This document shows positions 54,010-63,339 of a stretch of DNA of 64,000 nt, piece by piece. The notes below the pieces were generated by a model that did no database searches, was not told the DNA's origin, and saw only the letters and a program-made list of their open reading frames with translations. Within the stretch, counting starts at the first letter, position 1. The number at the start of each line of letters is the position of its first letter. Location: the NCBI GenBank assembly GCA_022822525.1, contig JAJEBN010000109.1, positions 1 through 64,000 on the forward strand, given 5' to 3'. Origin of the DNA: Acidimicrobiia bacterium. Its GTDB lineage: Bacteria > Actinomycetota > Acidimicrobiia > Acidimicrobiales > Poriferisodalaceae. The position numbers were made by a program, and so were the translations under genes.

Positions 54010-55141
54010 GAGCGCCCACCTCCCGGCCGCGCAGCCTCGGATCCAAGGCCAGGTACAGGAAGTCGGACATGGTGAGCACCACGATGTAGAGCGTCGAGAT
54101 CACCAGCACGCCGCCCTGCACGGCGATGAAATCGCGTTGGGTCACGCCCAAGAAGATGTATGCCCCCACACCGGGAATCGTGAAGATGAACTCGACGATC
54201 AGCGCGCCGCCGATGAGCAGGCCGACCGTCAGCCCCACCACGGTCAGCAGCGTGAAGCTCGACGGTCGCAGCGCGTGGCGCCACAGGATCCGTCGCGTCG
54301 GCAGCCCTTTGCTGCGAGCCAGATCGATGAACGGCAGGCGCAGCGTGGCGATCATGTCCGACCGGAGCAAGCGCATGAACACGGCCGCTTGGCCCATCGC
54401 CAGAGCCAGCGACGGCAGCAGCATGTGCTTGAAATGCAGCACGACGTCCTCGCCGAGCGGCACATAGCGCGCGGCTGGCAGCACGCGGAATCCGATCTCG
54501 TTGCCTGCCACGCTGAGCCCGCCGATGGACAAGAAGAGCACGAGCATCACGGCGAGCACAAAGTTCGGCGTGGCCAGAAACCCCAGCATCACGTTGTTGA
54601 TCGTGCCGTCGGTCTTGGTTCCCTGCCGGTAGCCGGCCCAGATGCCCAGCGGGATGGCGAAGCCCAGGGCGATCACGACCGAGTAGGCCATGATCTGCAG
54701 CGTCGGGGTCATCGAGCGCGAGATGCCATCGGCGACGTCCTCGCGCAGAACGATCGACGTTCCGAGGTCACCCGTGAGGACGCCGCCCAGCCAGTTGCCG
54801 TAGCGGTTGAAGAACGGCTCGTCGAGTCCCAGTTCGGTGCGCACGATCGCAATCTGGTCCGCCGTGGCCGCAGGGCCCAGAATGTTGATGGCGGGATCGC
54901 CCGGGAGGCTCGCCATCAACGCGAACACCACGAACGACACACCGACCAGCACCGGGATCACGCCGGCAATGCGACGCAACGCGTAACGGCCGTCCGCGAT
55001 GCCGGCCCCGACGGTGCCGATGAGAACGAACACGCCGAAGGTCCAGCTGAAGGGGGGCCGCCAGAACCAGGCCCACGCGATCGTGGCCAGCAGCGCCACC
55101 GCGACGATGCGGCCGAGCTGATCGCGAACAGCCTGCTTCAT
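54002..55141 (-). CDS. Oligopeptide/dipeptide ABC transporter permease (OppB/DppB-like)
   Basis: ILWRHALRPSSFTLLTVVGLTVGLLIGGALIVEFIFTIPGVGAYIFLGVTQRDFIAVQGGVL; start position uncertain. Confidence 0.9.
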   Translation of the reverse strand: MKQAVRDQLGRIVAVALLATIAWAWFWRPPFSWTFGVFVLIGTVGAGIADGRYALRRIAGVIPVLVGVSFVVFALMASLPGDPAINILGPAATADQIAIVRTELGLDEPFFNRYGNWLGGVLTGDLGTSIVLREDVADGISRSMTPTLQIMAYSVVIALGFAIPLGIWAGYRQGTKTDGTINNVMLGFLATPNFVLAVMLVLFLSIGGLSVAGNEIGFRVLPAARYVPLGEDVVLHFKHMLLPSLALAMGQAAVFMRLLRSDMIATLRLPFIDLARSKGLPTRRILWRHALRPSSFTLLTVVGLTVGLLIGGALIVEFIFTIPGVGAYIFLGVTQRDFIAVQGGVLVISTLYIVVLTMSDFLYLALDPRLRGREVGARA

Positions 55142-55261
55142 ACCCGTCGTGCCTCCCCCAGCTGGTTCGCCCATTGTTGCCCGCTCATGTTCGCTCCGCT
55201 GACGGGCCGCTCGGGCCACGGCTTCGCCATGCGGCTCAGCCTCTTGCACCAACTCATCGCC

Positions 55262-57229
55262 TCAGCCCTGACAATCGCCGTCATCGCACCAGATCTGGGC
55301 GACGTGGTGTGCCCCGGCGTTCACGGCGAACGCGCCGACGTCGCTGCCCGGGATCGGCAGATCGGTGAGGTTGTGCACCCGGGGGTTGGCGATGACGCCC
55401 CACAGCGTCCAGTGCGTCCACAGGTTCCAGACGTTGCGCCCGAAGGCCCGGTTCACCTCCTCGGCCGCCTCACGGCGCGCTGCGGGGTCGGGGTTGTGGC
55501 GGATGACATCGTATGCAGCATCGATGGCAGGGTCCTGGAAGCGCCCCAGGTTGGAGGCCAGCTCGGGCACTGTCGGGTCGATCGGGAGCGCAGTTGACGA
55601 ATTCCACCAGAGCCACTGCTCGATGGGGTCCACCCCGCCGTGGGCGCGCAGCCCCATCATCTCGTACAGCCCGGCCAGCGCCAGGCCGAAGTACTGGCCC
55701 TGCTCGATGGGCTGGATCGTCGCCGCGATCTCGTCGCCGAAGGCAGCCCGCCACATCGACACGATCAGCTCGTTCGACTCGACGTTGAACGGGTCGTTGG
55801 TGGAGTTGAACCCGAACGTCACCGGGTTCTGGCCGCTGTCGGCCTTGCACTGGCCGAACTCGGCTCGGGCGGCATCGATGTCGTACGTCGGGTAGTCCGA
55901 GTCGTCCAGATAGCCCATGCTGCCGGGCGGGAACGGCCCATTGGCCGCCCGCACCAAGCCCTGGAACCGTTCGCTGACGAATCGTTCGCTGTCGAACGCG
56001 TGCGCCAGTGCCTTGCGGCAGCTCAGGTGCACCAGCGGGTTGGCCACATTGAGCCCGTGCGGGTCCATCGGGATCGGCTCGTCACGGCCCCGCAGCTCGG
56101 CGAGTACCGGATTCGTTCCCGATGCCACGTTCATGAGGCTGAAGTTGGTCTCGCCGAAGTCGTTGGCTTGCAGCAGCACGAAGTCGGGGTCGCCTTCGTA
56201 CTTGGCGATCTCGTAGGCGTTCGAGGTGTGGATGATGTCGAACTGGCCCGCTCTCAGGCCGTTGGAGCGACCCACGATGTCCACCGACACCACGAACTCG
56301 ATCTCGTCGAGATAGGGCAGGCTCTCGCCGGTGATGCCGTTGGGGCCGCGCCAGTAGTCCGGGTTGCGCTCGGCGATGAAGCTGTTCCCGTTGCCGGGCG
56401 TGTACTCCACGAACTTGAACGCCCCCAGCCCCACCGGTGCCGACGGATCGCCGGCGGCGCTGGCGAGGCCTGCCGTGCGCTCATCGGCTGACAGCGGCGA
56501 GAACGGCGACGTGTACATCGGGTTGTTGGGCAGCGTCTCGAGCCATGCCGGGGAGAACATGAAGCCGCAGCCCTGCTCCCTCGACGCGGGACCCGGCCCC
56601 GTCGCGAACGGGATCGACGTCTCGTAGTGGACGTACTGGCCTTCGCCCCAGACGTTCTCGATGCCCAAGTAGCCGGGCGCGGTCTGCTGGCTGAAGCGGC
56701 ACAGGTTGATGTTGTAAGCCACGGCCTCGCCGGTCAGCGGCGTCCCGTCGTGGAACCTGATGCCGTCGCGGATCCGCAGCGTCCACGTCAGGAAGTCGTC
56801 GCTGGCCGTCTCGGACTCCACGAGGTACGGCACGATGTCGCCGTTGGCGTCGGTGACGTACATCGACTCGGTGATCGCTCGCATGATCATGCGGCAGCTG
56901 ATCGCGCACAGTGCTGCGTAGGGCGCGAACGGGTTCGCGGTGTCGGCCTCGATGCCGTACACCAGACGGCCGCCGTGCACCGGGCCTGAGGAGACCTCGC
57001 GGGTGTCCTCGCCCGTGGCCTCGCCGGCCTCGCGCGCCTCGACGACCTCCGCATGGGACGCCTCCAGCGTGGTCGTGACGTCTGCGGCTGGGTCGCCCGC
57101 CGAGCCGTCGGCCGCGGCATCGGCCGGATCGGATGGGGTGGCCGAGCCCCCGCCGCCATCACCGGCGGAGCAGGCGACGGCAATCAGCGCGAACGCTGCC
57201 GCTGCTGCCAGCGAACGCGCTCGCGCCAA
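55262..57229 (-). CDS. ABC transporter substrate-binding lipoprotein (SBP_bac_5), paralog A
   Basis: ALIAVACSAGDGGGGS lipobox; GPVHGGRLVYGIEADTANPFAPYAALCAISCRMIMRAITESMY...LRIRDGIRFHDGTPLTGEAVAYNINLCR. Confidence 0.93.
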   Translation of the reverse strand: MARARSLAAAAAFALIAVACSAGDGGGGSATPSDPADAAADGSAGDPAADVTTTLEASHAEVVEAREAGEATGEDTREVSSGPVHGGRLVYGIEADTANPFAPYAALCAISCRMIMRAITESMYVTDANGDIVPYLVESETASDDFLTWTLRIRDGIRFHDGTPLTGEAVAYNINLCRFSQQTAPGYLGIENVWGEGQYVHYETSIPFATGPGPASREQGCGFMFSPAWLETLPNNPMYTSPFSPLSADERTAGLASAAGDPSAPVGLGAFKFVEYTPGNGNSFIAERNPDYWRGPNGITGESLPYLDEIEFVVSVDIVGRSNGLRAGQFDIIHTSNAYEIAKYEGDPDFVLLQANDFGETNFSLMNVASGTNPVLAELRGRDEPIPMDPHGLNVANPLVHLSCRKALAHAFDSERFVSERFQGLVRAANGPFPPGSMGYLDDSDYPTYDIDAARAEFGQCKADSGQNPVTFGFNSTNDPFNVESNELIVSMWRAAFGDEIAATIQPIEQGQYFGLALAGLYEMMGLRAHGGVDPIEQWLWWNSSTALPIDPTVPELASNLGRFQDPAIDAAYDVIRHNPDPAARREAAEEVNRAFGRNVWNLWTHWTLWGVIANPRVHNLTDLPIPGSDVGAFAVNAGAHHVAQIWCDDGDCQG

Positions 57230-57260
57230 TTGCCGCCTCTTCCTTCGTTCTGGTAGGCGC

Positions 57261-59330
57261 TCAGCCCTGGCAGTTCCCGTCGGTACACCAGATCTGCGCC
57301 AAGTGGTGCTTGCCCGAGATCACCGGGAAGGTGCCCTCCGCGTTGTCGGGGATCGGCAGGTCGGTGATGTTCTGCACCCGCGGGCTGGCGATGATGCCCC
57401 ACAGCGTCCAGTAGGTCCACAGGTTCCAGACATTCTTGCCGAATGCCCGGTTGACGGCTTCAGCCGCTTCCTTGCGTGCCGCGGGGTCGGGATTGTGGCG
57501 GATGACCTGGAAGGCGGCGTCGATCTCGGGATCCTGGAAACGACCGAAGTTCAATGCGAGCTCAGGCACGCCGGGATTGACCGGACTCGCCGTTGCCGAA
57601 TTCCACCAGTACCACTGCTCAGCCGGATCCACGCCGCCGTGGTTGCGCCAGCCCTGCATCTGGAACGCGCCTACCAGTGCAAGCCCGATGTACTGGCCTT
57701 GCTCGATCGGTGCGATCGTCACCGCCAGCTCGTCGCCGAACGCATCGGTCCACATCGACGCAATGAGCTCGTTGGACTCCACGTTGAACGCGTCGTTGGT
57801 GGTGTTGAACGAGAATGTGACTGGGCTCTGGCCGCTGTCGGCTTTGCACTGCTCGAACTCCGCCTGTGCGGCGTCGAGGTCGTAGGTCGGGAAGCCGGTG
57901 TCCTCCAGGTAGCCCAAGCTGCCCGGCGGGAACGGGCCGTTCGCTACCTGCACCAAGCCTTGGTGGCGCTCATCGGCGAAGCGCTCGCCATCGAACGCGT
58001 GGGCCATCGCCTTGCGGCAGCTCAGGTGCACCAACGGGTTGGACTTCTGCGGATCGGTCGGATGGGTATTGATGCCCAGCGGGTCCATCGGGATGAGCTG
58101 AGCCGCATCGGTGGGGTCGCCGCCGCGCACGAAGGTGAGCACCGGGTTCACGCCGGCAGCGACGTTGATGAGGCTGTGGCTGGTCTCGCCGAAGTCGTTG
58201 GCCTGCAGCAGCACGAAGTCGGGATCGCCCTCGTACTTGGAGATCTCATCGGCGTTCGCCGTGTGGATGATGTCGAACTGGCCGGCCTTCAGGCCGTTCG
58301 AGCGGCCCTGGATGTCCACGGCCACCACGAATTCGATCTCGTCCAGGTACGGCAGGTTCTCGCCCGTGATGCCGTTGGCGCCACGCCAGTAGTCAGGGTT
58401 GCGCTCGGCGATGAAGCTGTTGCCATTGCCCGGCGTGTAGCTCACGTACTTGAATGCACCCAGACCGACCGGAGCCGAGGGATCGCCGGTGGCGGCCGCG
58501 AGGGCTGCCTCTCGAGCGGCCTCAGGCAGCGGCGATGCCGGCGAGACGTACAGCGGGTTGTTGGGCAGCGTCTCCATCCATGCCGGCGAGAACATCTGAC
58601 CGCACACCTCTGCACGGCCTGCCGGGCCGACGCCGGTCGCCAGCGGCTGACCGGGGCTGGCAGTGACGGTGACGGTCTGGCCCTCGCCCGTGACGCTGTC
58701 GATGCCCAAGAACGCCGGGCCGGTGAGCTGGCTCAAGCGGCAGAGGTTGATGTTGTAGGCCACGGCCTCGCCGTTCAGCGGCGTCCCGTCATGGAACGTG
58801 ATGCCGTCGCGGATCGTGAGCGTCCAGGTCATGTAGTCGTCGCTGTGGGACTCCGACTCCACCAGCAAGGGCACGATCTGGCCGTCGCTGTCGGTGATGT
58901 ACAGCGAGTCGGTGATGGCCCGGAAGATCATGCGGCAGCTGATCGCGCACGATGTCGCGTAGTGGACGAACGGGTTGGCCGAGTCGGCCTCGATGCCGTA
59001 CACGAGCTTGCCGCCGTGGACTGGGCCGGTCTCGGTCTCGCGGACGTCCTCACCGGTGGCCTCACCGGCCTCGCGGGCCTCGACCACCTCTTCTTCCTGC
59101 TCGGACATGGTGGTGGAAGGCGCTTCGACTGCAGCCTCGGTGGTGTCCGGCTCCGGCGCCGGGCCCTCGCCCGTGTCGCCGCTGTCGTCGCTCCCACCGC
59201 ATGCGACCGCGATCAGGGCAAATGCGGCAAGGATCACGCCGAGCCGGATGCCGACCGAGCGCCGCGACCCCCGGCGGCGCCGCCTGCTCATGAGTTGACC
59301 GGCATCGCGCCGCGAGTGACCTAGGTGCAT
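57261..59330 (-). CDS. ABC transporter substrate-binding lipoprotein (SBP_bac_5), paralog B
   Basis: AFALIAVACGGSDDSGD lipobox; GPVHGGKLVYGIEADSANPFVHYATSCAISCRMIFRAITDSLY...; closely similar to paralog A. Confidence 0.93.
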   Translation of the reverse strand: MHLGHSRRDAGQLMSRRRRRGSRRSVGIRLGVILAAFALIAVACGGSDDSGDTGEGPAPEPDTTEAAVEAPSTTMSEQEEEVVEAREAGEATGEDVRETETGPVHGGKLVYGIEADSANPFVHYATSCAISCRMIFRAITDSLYITDSDGQIVPLLVESESHSDDYMTWTLTIRDGITFHDGTPLNGEAVAYNINLCRLSQLTGPAFLGIDSVTGEGQTVTVTASPGQPLATGVGPAGRAEVCGQMFSPAWMETLPNNPLYVSPASPLPEAAREAALAAATGDPSAPVGLGAFKYVSYTPGNGNSFIAERNPDYWRGANGITGENLPYLDEIEFVVAVDIQGRSNGLKAGQFDIIHTANADEISKYEGDPDFVLLQANDFGETSHSLINVAAGVNPVLTFVRGGDPTDAAQLIPMDPLGINTHPTDPQKSNPLVHLSCRKAMAHAFDGERFADERHQGLVQVANGPFPPGSLGYLEDTGFPTYDLDAAQAEFEQCKADSGQSPVTFSFNTTNDAFNVESNELIASMWTDAFGDELAVTIAPIEQGQYIGLALVGAFQMQGWRNHGGVDPAEQWYWWNSATASPVNPGVPELALNFGRFQDPEIDAAFQVIRHNPDPAARKEAAEAVNRAFGKNVWNLWTYWTLWGIIASPRVQNITDLPIPDNAEGTFPVISGKHHLAQIWCTDGNCQG

Positions 59331-59444
59331 CGTGGATTCTCCTCCGCAATCGCGCCATCGCGGCGCTTAGCGCGCAAACTACTAGCCCCTGAGCGCTCCG
59401 ATGACCTACCCCGCAAGGGTGCTCATGGCCGGTACGGTGCAGCC

Positions 59445-59517
59445 GGGCCGGTAGCTCAGTGGTCAGAGCAGGCGACTCATAATCGCTGGGTCGTGGGTTC
59501 GATCCCCACCCGGCCCA
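59445..59517 (+). tRNA. tRNA-Met (CAT)
   Basis: GGGCCGGTAGCTCAGTGGTCAGAGCAGGCGACTCATAATCGCTGGGTCGTGGGTTCGATCCCCACCCGGCCCA; anticodon loop CTCATAA. Confidence 0.92.
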
Positions 59518-59608
59518 CACCCGCGGCGGCAACCCCAGACTGGTCGGCGCACTCAGTATCGTTGCTCCGCACGTTCGGGCATGTTCGAGCATTCGTCTGC
59601 CCGTTCGG

Positions 59609-59681
59609 TCCGGGGTAGCTCAGTTGGCAGAGCAGCGGACTGTTAATCCGTTTGTCGTGGGTTCGAGCCCCACCCCCGGAG
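59609..59681 (+). tRNA. tRNA-Asn (GTT)
   Basis: TCCGGGGTAGCTCAGTTGGCAGAGCAGCGGACTGTTAATCCGTTTGTCGTGGGTTCGAGCCCCACCCCCGGAG; anticodon loop CTGTTAA. Confidence 0.95.
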
Positions 59682-59707
59682 CACTCTCACCCAGTTGGTC
59701 GGCTCCC

Positions 59708-61633
59708 TCAGCTGGCGCGCAGCCATTCCGCCACTGCCTCGGCTGCACCGACCTGCAGCTCGGGATCCAGCAACTCGGCCTCGCGATCGCGGAGCCAGAC
59801 AAGCCAGCCGTGGCGCAGTCGCATGCGCTCGTGCTCTGACTGCTGAGGATCGGATTCGGCGCCTGGGATCTCCGCGCCGTCGCGGATGAGCTGAATCGTC
59901 TCGTGCACGTGTCGATGCAGTGCCCTCGCCGCTCGATCCAATGCCTCGCCCTCGTTGAGTTCGCTGGCGCCAGCAGCCGCATGGGCAAGCAATTCGCGGT
60001 CGGGTACATCGGAATTCAGGCGATCACGCCAATCGGGCTCCCCGACAAGGCGGAGATACGCCTCGCGAATCTCGGGCAAGGAGAACAGCTGGGGCACGAT
60101 GAGCGACGCGGCGTCACTGTCTGCAGAAGCGACTGCCTCAAGCAGCGCTTGCTCGCGGGCTGCAACACTGCGCTCGGCGCTGCGGCCCGTATGCCGCCGA
60201 GCAGCCGCTGAGGGTGCCTCAGGGAAATCCCAGCCGTCGCCCGCGTTCTGATCCGGATACGGGTCGTCGAAGTAGCCCTCCTCAGGCTCCGGCGGGGGCG
60301 GGAAGTCGTAGGCGTCACCGGCGGCAGGTGCAGTCCGTTCGACCTGCCGTTGGCGGGCGGACTCGACGCGCTCGCGCAGGTCGGCGACCGTCATCGGGAT
60401 GAGCCGCGCGACGGGCTCCAGATCGGCGTCGATGAGCACGTCAGCGGGGTACACAGCGAACACCGCTGCGACTTCGTCTGCTGCACGGTCGCGACCCGTC
60501 GGGCTGTCGAGTTCGGCCCGTTGCAGGATGCGCTCGGCCCGAAAGGCATGCAGCGGTTGAGCTTCATCCAATGCTCGGCGCAGCGCAGGCGGGTTGCTGG
60601 CTGCGAGATCACCCGGATCGGATCCCGGCGGGAGCGCTGCAACGAAGATGTCGAGTCCAAACTCCCGCTCCCACTGGTGCGCTCGCTCCGCGGCGGTCTG
60701 GCCTGCGGCGTCAGCGTCAAAGGCCAGCACGATGCGCTTGGCGGAACGCGAGAGCAGTTCGGCGTGCTGCTTGGTCAGCGCTGTGCCGCAGGTGGCAACG
60801 GACTCCGACACACCAGCGAGGTCGCAGCCGATGACATCGGTGTGGCCTTCGCAGACCACAACTCGCTCCGATGTGCGGGCGGCCTGCTTCGCCAGATGCA
60901 GCCCGTAGAGCACCTTGCTCTTGTCATACACGGCCGTGCCGGCGGTGTTCTTGTACTTCGGGCCCTTGGGCGGCGCCTCGCCAGAGCGGGGCAGGATGCG
61001 ACCGGCGAAGCTGACCACCCGGCCGCTGGCGTCGCAGATCGGGAACATGACCCGGTCCCGAAAAAAGTCCGATTCCTGTTCCGCGGACGCCAGCCCGGCC
61101 TTCCTCAGCAGATCCACCGGAGCGCCGAGGTGCTGGCACAGTGCATCCCACAGCGGCGGGGCGTAGCCCAGACGCCACTGCACCACAGTGTCGCGGTCGT
61201 AGCCCCGCCGTCGCAGGTAGGCCCGCGCTTCGCCTGCGTCGGGGCTGCTCATCAGGCGCTCGTGGTAGAAGCGAGCGGCGCGTTCCAGCAGGTCCAAAAG
61301 CTCCTTGCGGTGCCGGTTGGAGCGTTGAGCGCCGGGCGCGTCGTAGGTGAGCTCGATATTGGCTGCAGCCGCGAGCTGCTCGACGGCATCTGCGAAGTCG
61401 AGGTTCTCGGTCTCACGCAGGAACGTGATCGCATCTCCGGAGGCCTTGCAGCCGAAGCAGTGATAGAAGCCCTCGCTGCCGTTGACGCTGAACGACGGCG
61501 TCTTCTCGGTGTGGAACGGGCACAGCCCCACGTGGCGGCTGCCGACACGCTTCAGGCTCACCCGCCTGCCGATGAGCGCGACGAGATCGGTTGCCTCGCG
61601 CACACGCTGTACGTCGGAGTCCCGAATGCTCAT
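59708..61633 (-). CDS. dnaG: DNA primase
   Basis: GLCPFHTEKTPSFSVNGSEGFYHCFGCKASGDAITFL zinc-binding domain; TOPRIM VVVCEGHTDVIG...LAFDADAAGQTAAERA. Confidence 0.97.
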   Translation of the reverse strand: MSIRDSDVQRVREATDLVALIGRRVSLKRVGSRHVGLCPFHTEKTPSFSVNGSEGFYHCFGCKASGDAITFLRETENLDFADAVEQLAAAANIELTYDAPGAQRSNRHRKELLDLLERAARFYHERLMSSPDAGEARAYLRRRGYDRDTVVQWRLGYAPPLWDALCQHLGAPVDLLRKAGLASAEQESDFFRDRVMFPICDASGRVVSFAGRILPRSGEAPPKGPKYKNTAGTAVYDKSKVLYGLHLAKQAARTSERVVVCEGHTDVIGCDLAGVSESVATCGTALTKQHAELLSRSAKRIVLAFDADAAGQTAAERAHQWEREFGLDIFVAALPPGSDPGDLAASNPPALRRALDEAQPLHAFRAERILQRAELDSPTGRDRAADEVAAVFAVYPADVLIDADLEPVARLIPMTVADLRERVESARQRQVERTAPAAGDAYDFPPPPEPEEGYFDDPYPDQNAGDGWDFPEAPSAAARRHTGRSAERSVAAREQALLEAVASADSDAASLIVPQLFSLPEIREAYLRLVGEPDWRDRLNSDVPDRELLAHAAAGASELNEGEALDRAARALHRHVHETIQLIRDGAEIPGAESDPQQSEHERMRLRHGWLVWLRDREAELLDPELQVGAAEAVAEWLRAS

Positions 61634-61695
61634 CTGCCGATGACGCTAGTAACTGGCTGCAACACACTCCGGCGGGAGGATTGCCCGCGATTGCC

Positions 61696-63252
61696 TCAAT
61701 CCCCCGCCAACAAAGCCTGGGCGGCGGCGAGACGGGCTATCGGCACTCGGTATGGCGAGCACGACACGTAGTCGAGGCCTGCTTGCACAGCGAATTGGAT
61801 GCTGGCCGGGTCGCCGCCGTGCTCGCCGCAGATGCCGGCGCGCAGGTCTGGATTGGCGGCGCGCCCTCGCTCCATCGCACTGCTCACGAGCTCGCCGACG
61901 CCGGCAGGGTCCAGCGAGGCGAACGGGTCGGCGTCCAGCAGCCCGTCGGCGACATAGGGAGCGATGACCTGTGCCGCCGTGTCATCGCGACTGAAGCCGA
62001 ACACCATCTGGGTGAGGTCGTTGGTGCCGAAGCTCGCGAACTCCACGCCGCTCGCCAACTCGCCGGCGATGAGACAGGCGCGCGGCGTCTCGATCATGGT
62101 GCCGATCGGCGGCGCAGCACCGGCAGCGGCATCAGCACCATTCCACGCCGAACGCACGGCGTCGACCGCCGCCGCCAGCTCTCCGGCTGTGGACACCAAG
62201 GGCACCATGATCTCGACACGGGGGTCGCCGCCCGCGGCACGACGGTCGGCCACTGCGCCTGCGAGCGCCTCCACCTGCGCGGCATAGAGCTCGGGGCGCA
62301 ACAGGCCGAGCCGCACGCCGCGCACGCCGAGCATCGGGTTGTGCTCGTGCCACTGCGCGGCTTCGGCGGCATCCGCACCGGCAAGGAACTCGTGCATGGG
62401 CGCATCGAGCAGCCGGACCGTGACGGGCAGTCCGTCCATTGCCGCCAGCAGCTCCTGAAAATCTGCTCGCTGGGCCGCTGCGAGATCGTGGACGTGCTCG
62501 TCGTGCCCGTGCAGCACGACGTGCTGCACGATCTCCAGCCGGTCGGGCGCCAAGAACATGTGCTCGGTACGGCACAATCCGATGCCCTGCGCCCCGAGCG
62601 CCTGCGCCGTCGCAGCATCAGCCGCGGTATCCGCATTGGCGAGCACAGAGAACCGTCCTGCTGCGACCCGATCCGCCCAGTCGAGTGCCTCAGCAATCTC
62701 CGCCGGCAGTGCCGAACCCGGCTCCGTACCCGCACCCGCACCGCCGACGGTCGACCCGGCAATCTCACGGCCGCCGAGGGTCACCTCGCCGGTTGACCCA
62801 TCGATCGAGATCGGCGTGCCATTGGCAATGCGCCGGTCGCCGACCGTGAAACAGTCGGTTTCCACCGTGATCTCGCGTGCGTCGCACACGGCGGGAAGGC
62901 CCCAGCCCCGGGCCACCACTGCCGCATGGCTCGCCAGCCCGCCCCGGGCAGTCAGGATTCCCGCCGACAGGCCCATCGCCGCCACGTCGGCGGGGGTGGT
63001 CTCGGTGGCGACCAGGATCACCGTGCTGCCCGCGGACGCCAGATCCAGCGCCGCTTCCGAGCCCACTGCCACAACGCCCGACGCTGCGCCCGGCGATGCT
63101 GCCAGACCGGTCGTCAGCACAGCCACCTCGCCAGCGCCCGACGCCGACTCGAAGGCGGGATGCAACACCTCCACCAGCTCGTCGATGCGCAGGTCGGCCA
63201 CTGCTCGGCGCTGCCGGTCGCTCAACTCGGACGCCGCGTTCGAATCGCTCAT
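61696..63252 (-). CDS. Pyruvate phosphate dikinase-like protein lacking the N-terminal ATP-grasp half (PEP-utilizer His domain + C-terminal PEP-binding barrel)
   Basis: GILTARGGLASHAAVVARGWGLPAVC (phospho-His domain); GLCRTEHMF, GTMIETPRACL, SFGTNDLTQMVFGFSRDD, CGEHGGDPASIQF (barrel). Confidence 0.88.
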   Translation of the reverse strand: MSDSNAASELSDRQRRAVADLRIDELVEVLHPAFESASGAGEVAVLTTGLAASPGAASGVVAVGSEAALDLASAGSTVILVATETTPADVAAMGLSAGILTARGGLASHAAVVARGWGLPAVCDAREITVETDCFTVGDRRIANGTPISIDGSTGEVTLGGREIAGSTVGGAGAGTEPGSALPAEIAEALDWADRVAAGRFSVLANADTAADAATAQALGAQGIGLCRTEHMFLAPDRLEIVQHVVLHGHDEHVHDLAAAQRADFQELLAAMDGLPVTVRLLDAPMHEFLAGADAAEAAQWHEHNPMLGVRGVRLGLLRPELYAAQVEALAGAVADRRAAGGDPRVEIMVPLVSTAGELAAAVDAVRSAWNGADAAAGAAPPIGTMIETPRACLIAGELASGVEFASFGTNDLTQMVFGFSRDDTAAQVIAPYVADGLLDADPFASLDPAGVGELVSSAMERGRAANPDLRAGICGEHGGDPASIQFAVQAGLDYVSCSPYRVPIARLAAAQALLAGD

Positions 63253-63339
63253 CGCGGCACCCGGTCGTGCAGGCCCATGCGGTCCCCCTGTGCCATCCGG
63301 CATCGTGCCGGCATCGGCCGTCCCGTCGAAGCCGTGCCC

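Noticed and set aside
53888-55597. 569-aa plus-strand ORF antisense to permease genes
   Set aside because: His/Arg/Gln-rich shadow ORF typical of antisense to hydrophobic GC-rich genes.
56940-59324. 794-aa plus-strand ORF antisense to SBP paralog B
   Set aside because: Antisense artefact of GC-rich codon usage; no conserved motif.
59445-59681. Considered tRNA pair as an integration (att) site
   Set aside because: No integrase, direct repeat or tRNA fragment was seen nearby; treated as ordinary tRNA genes.
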